From Lachnospiraceae bacterium UBA4316 (lineage in GTDB: Bacteria; Bacillota; Clostridia; Lachnospirales; Lachnospiraceae): a stretch of DNA of 12,350 nt. This document shows, piece after piece, positions 7,299-12,350 of this stretch (position 1 is its first letter; each line of letters starts with the position of its first letter). The notes beneath the pieces are model-generated. The model ran no database searches. It worked only from the letters and a program-made list of their open reading frames with translations, and had not been told where the DNA came from. The position numbers were made by a program, and so were the translations under genes. The stretch spans positions 1 to 12,350 of the forward strand of contig DGUG01000142.1 in the NCBI GenBank assembly GCA_002394535.1, read 5' to 3'.

Positions 7299-8780
7299 AT
7301 GGAAAAGGTTAGATCACAGGAAGAAATCGTTAACAAAACCGCGATAGTGCTTTTTACGGTGCTGACAAGCATCATCGCTGTTGCTTATCTGATCCAGCTG
7401 ATAAAAGGAGAGGCGGGATTCTTTACCCTGTTCCTCCCGATAGAGGTACTTGATCTTGTACCGATGATACTGTGCTGGGTGATTTTCAAGAATAATCCTG
7501 AGTCATCACTTATCAAGCATGTAATCGGCATCGGTTACGGACTGTTTTATCTGGTGCTGTGCCTGATATCAACCAATACCGTGCTGGTGTTTGTATATGC
7601 AATCCCTACACTCATACTTACGGGAATGTTTAATGATCTTAGGCTGTCGATAACGTCCTCGATCGGAGTTTCTGTTATAGCCATAATTCATGCAGTCAAG
7701 TTTGCGTCATCAAGAAACTGGGAAGGCGGAGCTATGGCTGATCTTGAGATTGAAGTTCTGATCATGATCATATGCTGCGTATTCTCATTTGTAGTTAACA
7801 GAGTCATTGCAAGAGCCAACGATGCCAAGGTTTATGAGATCAATGAGGCGGGAGAGAAGACTAACGAAATGATGAACAGCATCATGAATATTTCAGGGGA
7901 ACTCATTGATGATGTGGCTCAGGTTTCGGACAAGATGAATCAGCTTGCCGAGTCAAGCAGCAATACACTTACCGCAATGAAGGAGATCCAGAGCGGAACG
8001 GGAGATACAGCAGAGTCAGTACAGAATCAGCTTCACAAGACGGAAGAGATCCAGGATCAGATTGATCAGGTTACGGCAGCTGCCAATAATATCAGTGAAA
8101 ACGTGGGCATTACAGTTGATGCGGCACATGCAGGCCGTGACAATATCGGCAAGCTCATGGATCAGGTAAGCCTTTCCGAGCAGGCAGGAGCCGAGGTTAT
8201 GAAAGAGGTTGAGGAACTACAGGCAACCACTACCAAGATGCATTCCATCGTTGAACTAATCCAGAATGTTGCTTCGCAGACAAGCCTCCTGGCACTTAAC
8301 GCTTCAATCGAGGCGGCAAGGGCGGGTGAAGCCGGAAGAGGATTCGCTGTTGTTGCAACCGAGATATCAAGCCTTGCAGACCAGACACAGACCGCAACAG
8401 GAAATATCAATCAGCTTATAGATGGTATATCATCGGAAATGAACGATGTTGTTGCGTCCATCGACTCGCTTGTTGAGAGCAACAAAAGCCAGAACGAGAG
8501 CGCACACGTTACATCGGAGAGTTTTGAGAAGATCGTTGAGAGCATCAGGCTTATCAGAAGCAGCTCCAACGACCTGTCGGATATTGTTACCGGACTTAAG
8601 AGTGCCAATCAGGAGATCGTTGACAGCATCCAGACCATATCGGCCATTACCGAAGAGGTTTCGGCTCACTCTGATAACACATTTGCCACAACGGGACAGA
8701 ACGAGACTATCGTCGAAGAGGTTCAGAGTCTTGTTGACGGCATGAGCCGGAAGGCTGAGAGGTTGAAGGCAATAAGATAA
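7299..8780 (+). CDS. Methyl-accepting chemotaxis protein with six-helix membrane N terminus
   Basis: This 493-residue receptor would control the CheA kinase and thereby swimming behaviour. The ATG at 7299 follows AGGAGG by 6 bases. The N-terminal 185 residues hold about six hydrophobic helices with only short loops, so there is no large external ligand domain. The rest is a long coiled coil. Its highly conserved hairpin tip lies at about residues 323-365 (NVASQTSLLALNASIEAARAGEAGRGFAVVA), the site that contacts CheA and CheW. I see no HAMP domain between the last helix and the coiled coil, and the end (AERLKAIR) lacks a CheR-tethering pentapeptide. The signal is unknown; a membrane-associated cue is possible. 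No other chemotaxis genes are in the window, so it is an orphan receptor gene here. Confidence 0.92.
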   Translation: MEKVRSQEEIVNKTAIVLFTVLTSIIAVAYLIQLIKGEAGFFTLFLPIEVLDLVPMILCWVIFKNNPESSLIKHVIGIGYGLFYLVLCLISTNTVLVFVYAIPTLILTGMFNDLRLSITSSIGVSVIAIIHAVKFASSRNWEGGAMADLEIEVLIMIICCVFSFVVNRVIARANDAKVYEINEAGEKTNEMMNSIMNISGELIDDVAQVSDKMNQLAESSSNTLTAMKEIQSGTGDTAESVQNQLHKTEEIQDQIDQVTAAANNISENVGITVDAAHAGRDNIGKLMDQVSLSEQAGAEVMKEVEELQATTTKMHSIVELIQNVASQTSLLALNASIEAARAGEAGRGFAVVATEISSLADQTQTATGNINQLIDGISSEMNDVVASIDSLVESNKSQNESAHVTSESFEKIVESIRLIRSSSNDLSDIVTGLKSANQEIVDSIQTISAITEEVSAHSDNTFATTGQNETIVEEVQSLVDGMSRKAERLKAIR

Positions 8781-8782
8781 AT

Positions 8783-8873
8783 CCTTTTAAAAATGACAAA
8801 AAGATAGCTGAAAATGCCTTTAAAAATGACAAAATAATAGACAAGTATCCCTTGAAAAATGACAATAATTGAT
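8783..8873 (+). repeat. Three direct repeats with exact 33-bp period upstream of ATPase gene
   Basis: Three copies of a motif like CCTTTAAAAATGACAAAA start near 8783, 8817 and 8849. The ATGAC cores are at 8793, 8826 and 8859, exactly 33 bp apart. The last copy reads CCCTTGAAAAATGACAATAA and overlaps the likely -35 region of the ATPase promoter. They fill most of the 120-base gap between the chemotaxis receptor and the ATPase. They may be operator sites on the same DNA face (33 bp is about three helical turns) or remnants of a repeat-containing coding sequence. Confidence 0.75.
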
Positions 8874-8878
8874 ATAAA
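8853..8878 (+). promoter_or_regulatory. Candidate extended -10 promoter for ATPase gene
   Basis: TGATATAAA at 8870-8878 is an extended -10 element (TG-n-TATAAA). The nearest -35-like hexamer, TTGAAA at 8853-8858, is only 14 bases away, so the promoter may depend on the extended -10 or on an activator at the 33-bp repeats. Transcription would start near 8885, leaving a very short leader before the AAAGGA ribosome site at 8888-8893. Confidence 0.4.
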
Positions 8879-8900
8879 ATGATTGTGAAAGGAAGACGGG

Positions 8901-10292
8901 ATGCTTAAAAGAGATATTTGGAACAGACTCATAGAGTGGAAGCAAAGAGATCATCATCCGCTTATTGTACGTGGACTTCGTCAGACGGGCAAGACGTTTA
9001 TAGTCAGACAATTTGGTCGTGAGTGCTACCAAAATACCGTATATATAGATCTTCGCGCCAACAAAAGTGTTCATAGCGCTTTTGTTGGCGATTTTGATGT
9101 TGATCGTATGGTAATGTCAATAACTGCCGCTATACCATCTGCAACATTTGTTCCCGGTAATACATTAATCATATTAGATGAAATACAGGACTGCCCCGAT
9201 GCGAGAAGTTCCTTGAAATACTGGGATATTGATGGCAGGTATGATGTTATTGCAACCGGGAGCTTTCTGGGGGTTAAGGGCTTTCGCGGCCCATATGTTC
9301 GTGGTATTCCTGTAGGATACGAGGAACAAATGACAATGTATCCATTGTCGTTTAATGAATTTCTGGACAATCTGAACATTAAACCTGAAGTTAAGCATTA
9401 TGTTGATACGTCCATTAAAAACCTGACATCTATTGAAAAAACGGTTCATGAAAGTCTGCGTTCGTTGTTTCTCCAATATCTTATAGTCGGTGGGATGCCT
9501 GAAGCGGTGAATGTTTTTATCAGAAACCACGATCTTAATGCTGTCAGGAATACCCAGCGTATGATACTTAATTCCATAAGGGATGATTTTGGAAGATGTA
9601 AAGACGCATCAGGAAACGATAAAATAAATGAAGTTCTCAAACTCAGGGCGGAGGCTTGCCTTGATTCGATCCCTTCGCAACTGTCGCAAGAATACAAGAA
9701 ATTCAAATACAGCCTTGTGAATGCAAAAGGTCATTCGCCGGAGAAAGCGGAAGGATTGCAGTATTTGGAGGATGTCGGACTTGTAATAAGAGCATACAAT
9801 ACTTCGGAAATCGCATGTCCGCTGGAAGGAGTGAAGATACCGAATGAGTTTAAAGTATTCTTTATTGATACAGGTTTATTGCTCTCTCAACTTGGTGCGG
9901 ATATTCCCCAAAAGATCCTTTCGGGTGATGTCAGTTCCTATAAAGGTGCTATCGCTGAAAATATGGTCGCATCCTGCTTTGCTATAAGAGAAAGGGAATT
10001 ATACTATTATCACGCACCAAGCGGTTCACCGGAGCTTGATTTTCTGTACGAACGAAATGGGGATGTTGTGATCGTGGAATGTAAGGCAACAAATAATCGC
10101 GCCACAAGTATGAAGTACGTCATCGCTCACCCGGGTAAATATGGTACGCATCAGGCAATTAAGTTTTCTGACACTAACATAGGTTCGGGAGATGGATTTG
10201 AAACATATCCATTGTATGGTATGTGGTTTGTGGACGAGGATAACAAATCATGCGTGATTCCTGATGTGGACTTGTCCGGGATTTCAATTTGA
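8901..10292 (+). CDS. AAA-type ATPase with DUF4143 and C-terminal PD-(D/E)XK-like motif
   Basis: This 463-residue protein belongs to the ATP-binding family often annotated as AAA_14/DUF4143. Walker A is G25-LRQTGKT-32, Walker B is TLIILDEIQD with D93-E94, and ATGSFLGV a little later corresponds to the sensor strand. The middle region (about 190-330) is mainly helical. The C-terminal DUF4143 part carries SGSPELDFLYERNGDVVIVECKA, in which D380, E393 and K395 are spaced as in a PD-(D/E)XK nuclease fold. Whether it cuts nucleic acid is not known for the family; the fold motif is seen, the activity is inferred. It stands alone behind its own promoter and the 33-bp repeats. Its 3' end converges on a minus-strand small gene 21 bases away. 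Such ATPases are common, strain-variable accessory genes. Confidence 0.88.
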   Translation: MLKRDIWNRLIEWKQRDHHPLIVRGLRQTGKTFIVRQFGRECYQNTVYIDLRANKSVHSAFVGDFDVDRMVMSITAAIPSATFVPGNTLIILDEIQDCPDARSSLKYWDIDGRYDVIATGSFLGVKGFRGPYVRGIPVGYEEQMTMYPLSFNEFLDNLNIKPEVKHYVDTSIKNLTSIEKTVHESLRSLFLQYLIVGGMPEAVNVFIRNHDLNAVRNTQRMILNSIRDDFGRCKDASGNDKINEVLKLRAEACLDSIPSQLSQEYKKFKYSLVNAKGHSPEKAEGLQYLEDVGLVIRAYNTSEIACPLEGVKIPNEFKVFFIDTGLLLSQLGADIPQKILSGDVSSYKGAIAENMVASCFAIRERELYYYHAPSGSPELDFLYERNGDVVIVECKATNNRATSMKYVIAHPGKYGTHQAIKFSDTNIGSGDGFETYPLYGMWFVDEDNKSCVIPDVDLSGISI

Positions 10293-10313
10293 GCCGTCCG
10301 GCAGGACATTGTA

Positions 10314-10547
10314 TCAGGCTATTACGAGTTCCTGATTAGAAGATGTATTAGCCATTCCTAATTCCTTAATCATATATTCTAAAACGTCGCTGGAATTGGC
10401 GCATGGATGGGATGCGATATAATCCCGGATCAAAATGTCTTTTGATGAATTTTCGGGAATTTTCACGAAACTAACTACCAGGCTCACAAAGTCGTCATAT
10501 GAGCTGTCAACACTATAAAGCATTTCTTTTAATTCATTGATACTCAT
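10314..10547 (-). CDS. Small conserved protein of unknown function, copy 1
   Basis: This encodes a 77-residue, acidic, probably helical protein (MSINELKEMLYSVDSSYDDF...). The ATG at 10547 is chosen because GAGGAGGG at 10560-10553 lies 5 bases upstream; the frame is open further but has no better site. A second copy at 12257-12024 differs by 16 bases with no indel: ten changes alter amino acids (S2N, S15R, K29R, A45V, C49R, K61S, T68N, S69P) and six are silent. Retention of frame and length in both copies argues that it is a real gene. No known motif or membrane segment is visible. It points toward the ATPase (convergent, 21 bases apart). Its flanking of the Rpn-type gene hints at a shared role, but this is inference. 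Confidence 0.7.
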   Translation of the reverse strand: MSINELKEMLYSVDSSYDDFVSLVVSFVKIPENSSKDILIRDYIASHPCANSSDVLEYMIKELGMANTSSNQELVIA

Positions 10548-10580
10548 GTCAGCCCTCCTCGTCATCTCTGTTATCGTATC
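10314..10580. repeat. Long direct repeat, left copy (pair with 12024-12290)
   Basis: About 267 bp that match 12024-12290 with 16 mismatches and no gap (about 94% identity), at a constant offset of 1710 bases. The block runs from the stop codon of the small gene to 33 bases before its start. Those last 33 bases, containing the ribosome site, are identical in both copies, while promoter sequences beyond are unrelated. The pair flanks the Rpn-type gene. Confidence 0.95.
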
Positions 10581-10604
10581 GGGTGATAGTATTATCTTGA
10601 AAAT

Positions 10605-10622
10605 ATGATATGACCATATCAT
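10605..10622. promoter_or_regulatory. 18-bp palindrome upstream of small gene copy 1
   Basis: ATGATATG and CATATCAT are perfect inverted 8-base arms separated by AC. It lies about 60 bases upstream of the minus-strand small gene start, next to a possible minus-strand -10 (GATAAT at 10596-10591). It is a plausible operator. It is absent from the corresponding place upstream of copy 2. Confidence 0.4.
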
Positions 10623-10772
10623 TAGGCTTCATTTTTGTGAATATCGGAATTATCAACAAAAATCATGCCGATTGATACTTCAGGAAGTTCGGATAATTGA
10701 GCGTAATGCTTAAAGAGCATTTCTGAACTATTATTGAAGGAGGACCTGTCCTGTTGACTGTAATATTCATTA

Positions 10773-10800
10773 TTGAAAATCACTGCTTACGTGATATAAT
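10773..10800 (+). promoter_or_regulatory. Promoter embedded in a hairpin, candidate for Rpn-type gene
   Basis: TTGAAA at 10773-10778 and a perfect TATAAT at 10795-10800 are 16 bases apart, and TG at 10792-10793 adds an extended -10. The TATAAT sits in the loop of the terminator-like hairpin, so a transcript starting near 10807 would lack the left stem arm and escape termination. The leader to the Rpn-type ATG would be about 220 bases. Confidence 0.55.
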
Positions 10801-10821
10801 TTGCACGTAAGCAGTTTTTTT
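10782..10821 (+). terminator. Rho-independent terminator
   Basis: A perfect 12-bp stem (ACTGCTTACGTG at 10782-10793 with CACGTAAGCAGT at 10804-10815) and a 10-base loop are followed at once by seven T's (10815-10821). It would stop plus-strand transcripts, most obviously read-through from the ATPase gene 490 bases upstream and antisense to the small gene. The palindrome also surrounds a -10 box, so it may in addition be a protein-binding site. Confidence 0.75.
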
Positions 10822-11025
10822 CGTTTATGACACATCAGTCATCTAATATTCAATTCCTGAGTATCTTCTGAAATTCCTGCTTATTTTCCAACAAAACTAC
10901 AAGCAGGGGTTAACTTCCGGTGAACTGGTATTCCGGTACTTGGTTGGGCTCGGAAAACAGACAGATACACAGAATGGATTTGCCATATCAAACTCCTGCG
11001 AAATACAACTGAAAGGAGTGTGCAT

Positions 11026-11952
11026 ATGGCAGACAAAGTTAACGTTAAGGAAAAGGACAGACTGTTTTGTTTTATCTTCGGAAGAGAAGAAAACAGGGCA
11101 TGGACATTATCACTGTACAATGCGGTGAATGGAACAAATCACAGTAATCTTGAAGATATAGAGATTACAACGATGGGTGATTATATCTATATGGGGATGA
11201 AAAATGATGTATCCTTCATCATAGGGAGCGATATAAGCCTATACGAGCACCAGAGCACATATAATCCCAATATGCCGGTAAGGCAGCTTATGTATCTTGG
11301 AAGACAGTATGACAAGTACATTAAGCAGACTGATCAGAATGAGTATGGCTCAAAGCAGATGATTTTACCGATGCCAAGATTAGCGGTGTTCTATAACGGA
11401 GAGTTGGATAAAGGAGACAGAGTGCTAAAACTTAGTGATTCGTTTCCCGGCGATGCTGACATAACAAAATCAGATGTTGAGGTACGGGTTCATATGTACA
11501 ACATCCGGCCCCAATATAAGAGCAGATTGCTTATTGCTTGTAAGGCTCTGTCTGAATATTCATGGTTTGTTGAGGAAGTTAGAAAGAATAAGAAATGTAT
11601 GGAAATAGAGCCGGCTGTTGATAAAGCTATCAAAGATATGCCAGAGGATTTTGAGATAAAGAAGTTCTTGATAGGAAATCAGAGCGAGGTAAAGAATATG
11701 TGCATCACAGAATATAATGAAGCCGAAACGATGGCAAAATTCAAACGGGATGGTATTGAAGAGGGAATAGAGCTTGAGCATGCCAATACCGAGCGCGAGA
11801 GCAAGCGGGCTGATGCTGCTGAGAAACGTGCAGCCGAAGCTGAACAGCGTTTAACTGAAGAAACTGCAAAACTTACCAAGTATCTCATGGAGCAGAATTC
11901 TTCAATTTCGAAAGAAGATGCAGAAACACTTGCTAGAAGTATTCTTGAGTAG
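11026..11952 (+). CDS. Rpn-family (PD-(D/E)XK) recombination-promoting nuclease / transposase-like protein
   Basis: This 308-residue protein resembles the many Firmicute Rpn/'PD-(D/E)XK nuclease family transposase' proteins: DRLFCFIFGREENRAWTLSLYNAVNGT at the N terminus, then NDVSFII and LYEHQSTYNPNMPVRQLMYL. The likely catalytic set is D61 and E74-x-Q76, in which Q replaces the K of the classic motif, as is usual for this family. Residues about 175-235 carry the conserved SEYSWFVEEVRK and TEYNEAETMAKF segments. The C-terminal 70 residues begin GIEEGIELEHA and form a charged, probable coiled coil. Members of the family show DNA cleavage and promote RecA-independent recombination in E. coli; activity here is inferred. 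The ATG at 11026 is chosen over an in-frame GTG at 11020 because AAAGGAG (11012-11018) is 7 bases before it. No terminal inverted repeats or target duplications flank it. It lies between two copies of a small gene. Confidence 0.85.
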   Translation: MADKVNVKEKDRLFCFIFGREENRAWTLSLYNAVNGTNHSNLEDIEITTMGDYIYMGMKNDVSFIIGSDISLYEHQSTYNPNMPVRQLMYLGRQYDKYIKQTDQNEYGSKQMILPMPRLAVFYNGELDKGDRVLKLSDSFPGDADITKSDVEVRVHMYNIRPQYKSRLLIACKALSEYSWFVEEVRKNKKCMEIEPAVDKAIKDMPEDFEIKKFLIGNQSEVKNMCITEYNEAETMAKFKRDGIEEGIELEHANTERESKRADAAEKRAAEAEQRLTEETAKLTKYLMEQNSSISKEDAETLARSILE

Positions 11953-11975
11953 GTAATCAAACTTATAATAAACAG

Positions 11976-12012
11976 TAATAATAAAATCAAGGCGAATCCT
12001 TAGGGATTCGCC
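11976..12012 (-). terminator. Terminator for minus-strand small gene copy 2
   Basis: GGCGAATCC (11991-11999) and GGATTCGCC (12004-12012) form a perfect 9-bp stem with a 4-base loop. On the minus strand it lies 11 bases after the small gene stop and is followed by a T-rich tract (TTGATTTTATTATT). On the plus strand, 38 bases after the Rpn-type stop, only GTTAGTCT follows, so termination in that direction would be weaker. Copy 1 of the small gene has no such hairpin. Confidence 0.65.
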
Positions 12013-12023
12013 GTTAGTCTCTC

Positions 12024-12257
12024 TCAGGCTATTACAAGTTCTTGATTTGAAGGATTATTAGCCATGCCTAATTCGCTAATCATATATTCTAAAACGTCAC
12101 TGGAATTAGCGCGTGGATGGGATACGATATAATCCCGGATCAAAATGTCTTTTGATGAATTTTCGGGAATTCTCACGAAACTAACTACCAGGCTCACAAA
12201 GTCGTCATATGATCTGTCAACACTATAAAGCATTTCTTTTAATTCATTGATATTCAT
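12024..12257 (-). CDS. Small conserved protein of unknown function, copy 2
   Basis: This is the 77-residue paralogue of the small gene at 10547-10314 (69 of 77 residues identical). The ATG at 12257 has the same GAGGAGGG ribosome site 5 bases upstream. The N-terminal two-thirds (INELKEMLYSVD, YDDFVSLVVSFV, IPENSSKDILIRDYI) is best conserved, and the last ten residues vary most. It converges on the Rpn-type gene with a hairpin terminator between them. Upstream sequence after base 12290 is unlike that of copy 1, so the two copies may be expressed differently. Function is unknown; no motif I recognise. Confidence 0.7.
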   Translation of the reverse strand: MNINELKEMLYSVDRSYDDFVSLVVSFVRIPENSSKDILIRDYIVSHPRANSSDVLEYMISELGMANNPSNQELVIA

Positions 12258-12290
12258 GTCAGCCCTCCTCGTCATCTCTGTTATCGTATC
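12024..12290. repeat. Long direct repeat, right copy (pair with 10314-10580)
   Basis: This is the right member of the 267-bp, about 94% identical pair in the same orientation, 1710 bases from the left copy. The boundaries are sharp on both sides: matching stops just outside the small gene stop codon, and at the end of GTTATCGTATC. Confidence 0.95.
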
Positions 12291-12350
12291 TGGCAATAAA
12301 TGTATAATCATCAAATCCGAGATTCTTTACCAGATAAATATAATATCTAT

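Larger units (their letters stand above)
10623..11011. other. Intergenic region upstream of Rpn-type gene
   Basis: About 390 bases without a convincing gene. It holds the hairpin/terminator at 10782-10821 with an embedded promoter. There is a 53-codon minus-strand open frame (10783-10622, GTG start, no ribosome site) that I cannot support as a gene. A GAAGGAGG motif at 10736-10743 lies 10 bases before a TTG opening an 18-codon frame that ends in the right arm of the hairpin. The stretch from about 10830 to 11010 contains short open pieces in several frames with stops and could be decayed coding sequence; I could not identify a source. Confidence 0.4.

Noticed and set aside
10622..10783. A 53-codon minus-strand open frame starting at GTG in the hairpin.
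   Set aside because: It lacks a ribosome site, and its length is expected by chance in this base composition. It is kept only as a note in the intergenic entry.
11020..11025. GTG at 11020 as start of the Rpn-type gene.
   Set aside because: It lies only 1 base after AAAGGAG, too close for initiation; ATG at 11026 has the proper 7-base spacing.
10314..12290. Composite transposon with the direct repeats as insertion sequences.
   Set aside because: The repeats lack terminal inverted repeats, encode no transposase, and no flanking target duplication is visible.

Overview
The window looks like a chromosomal segment of a low-to-mid GC, Gram-positive anaerobic Firmicute, most likely a Lachnospiraceae member of the Butyrivibrio/Pseudobutyrivibrio type. 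This is inferred from gene content and codon use (a surface C1-family protease with Ig-like repeats, a YczE/YitT-type membrane protein, an Rpn-type nuclease, a DUF4143-type ATPase), strong GGAGG ribosome sites and TTGACA/TATAAT-like promoters. No taxonomic marker gene is present.

Left part (1-1578): the 3' end of a nucleoside/sugar-type ABC transporter permease (BmpA/NupQ-like), followed 73 bases later by xanthine phosphoribosyltransferase (xpt). Together they suggest a purine uptake and salvage operon.

Middle (about 1600-7168): a good promoter overlapped by an inverted repeat and followed by a leader hairpin appears to drive three tightly packed genes. These are a 114-residue SCP2-like lipid-binding protein, a YczE/YyaS/YitT-family membrane protein (ATGA overlap), and a 1481-residue secreted, membrane-anchored papain-type protease (10-base gap, TTG start). 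The protease has an intact Q-C-H-N catalytic set, a lectin-like domain, at least seven Ig/MBG-like domains including a duplicated two-domain module, a serine-rich stalk built from a 42-bp tandem repeat, and a C-terminal membrane helix.

Next (7299-8780) is a six-helix methyl-accepting chemotaxis protein with no visible HAMP domain.

Right part (8781-12350) is an accessory region. Three direct repeats spaced exactly 33 bp precede a DUF4143-type AAA ATPase with a C-terminal nuclease-like motif. After it come two 94%-identical direct copies of a small unknown gene (77 residues, minus strand). Between them lies a plus-strand Rpn/PD-(D/E)XK transposase-like nuclease gene. Upstream of the Rpn gene is a perfect 12-bp hairpin plus T-run whose loop contains a consensus -10 box. 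The other end of the Rpn gene abuts a hairpin that would terminate the convergent minus-strand gene. The small gene plus Rpn nuclease plus ATPase cluster, with its unusual repeats, is the part most worth following up.
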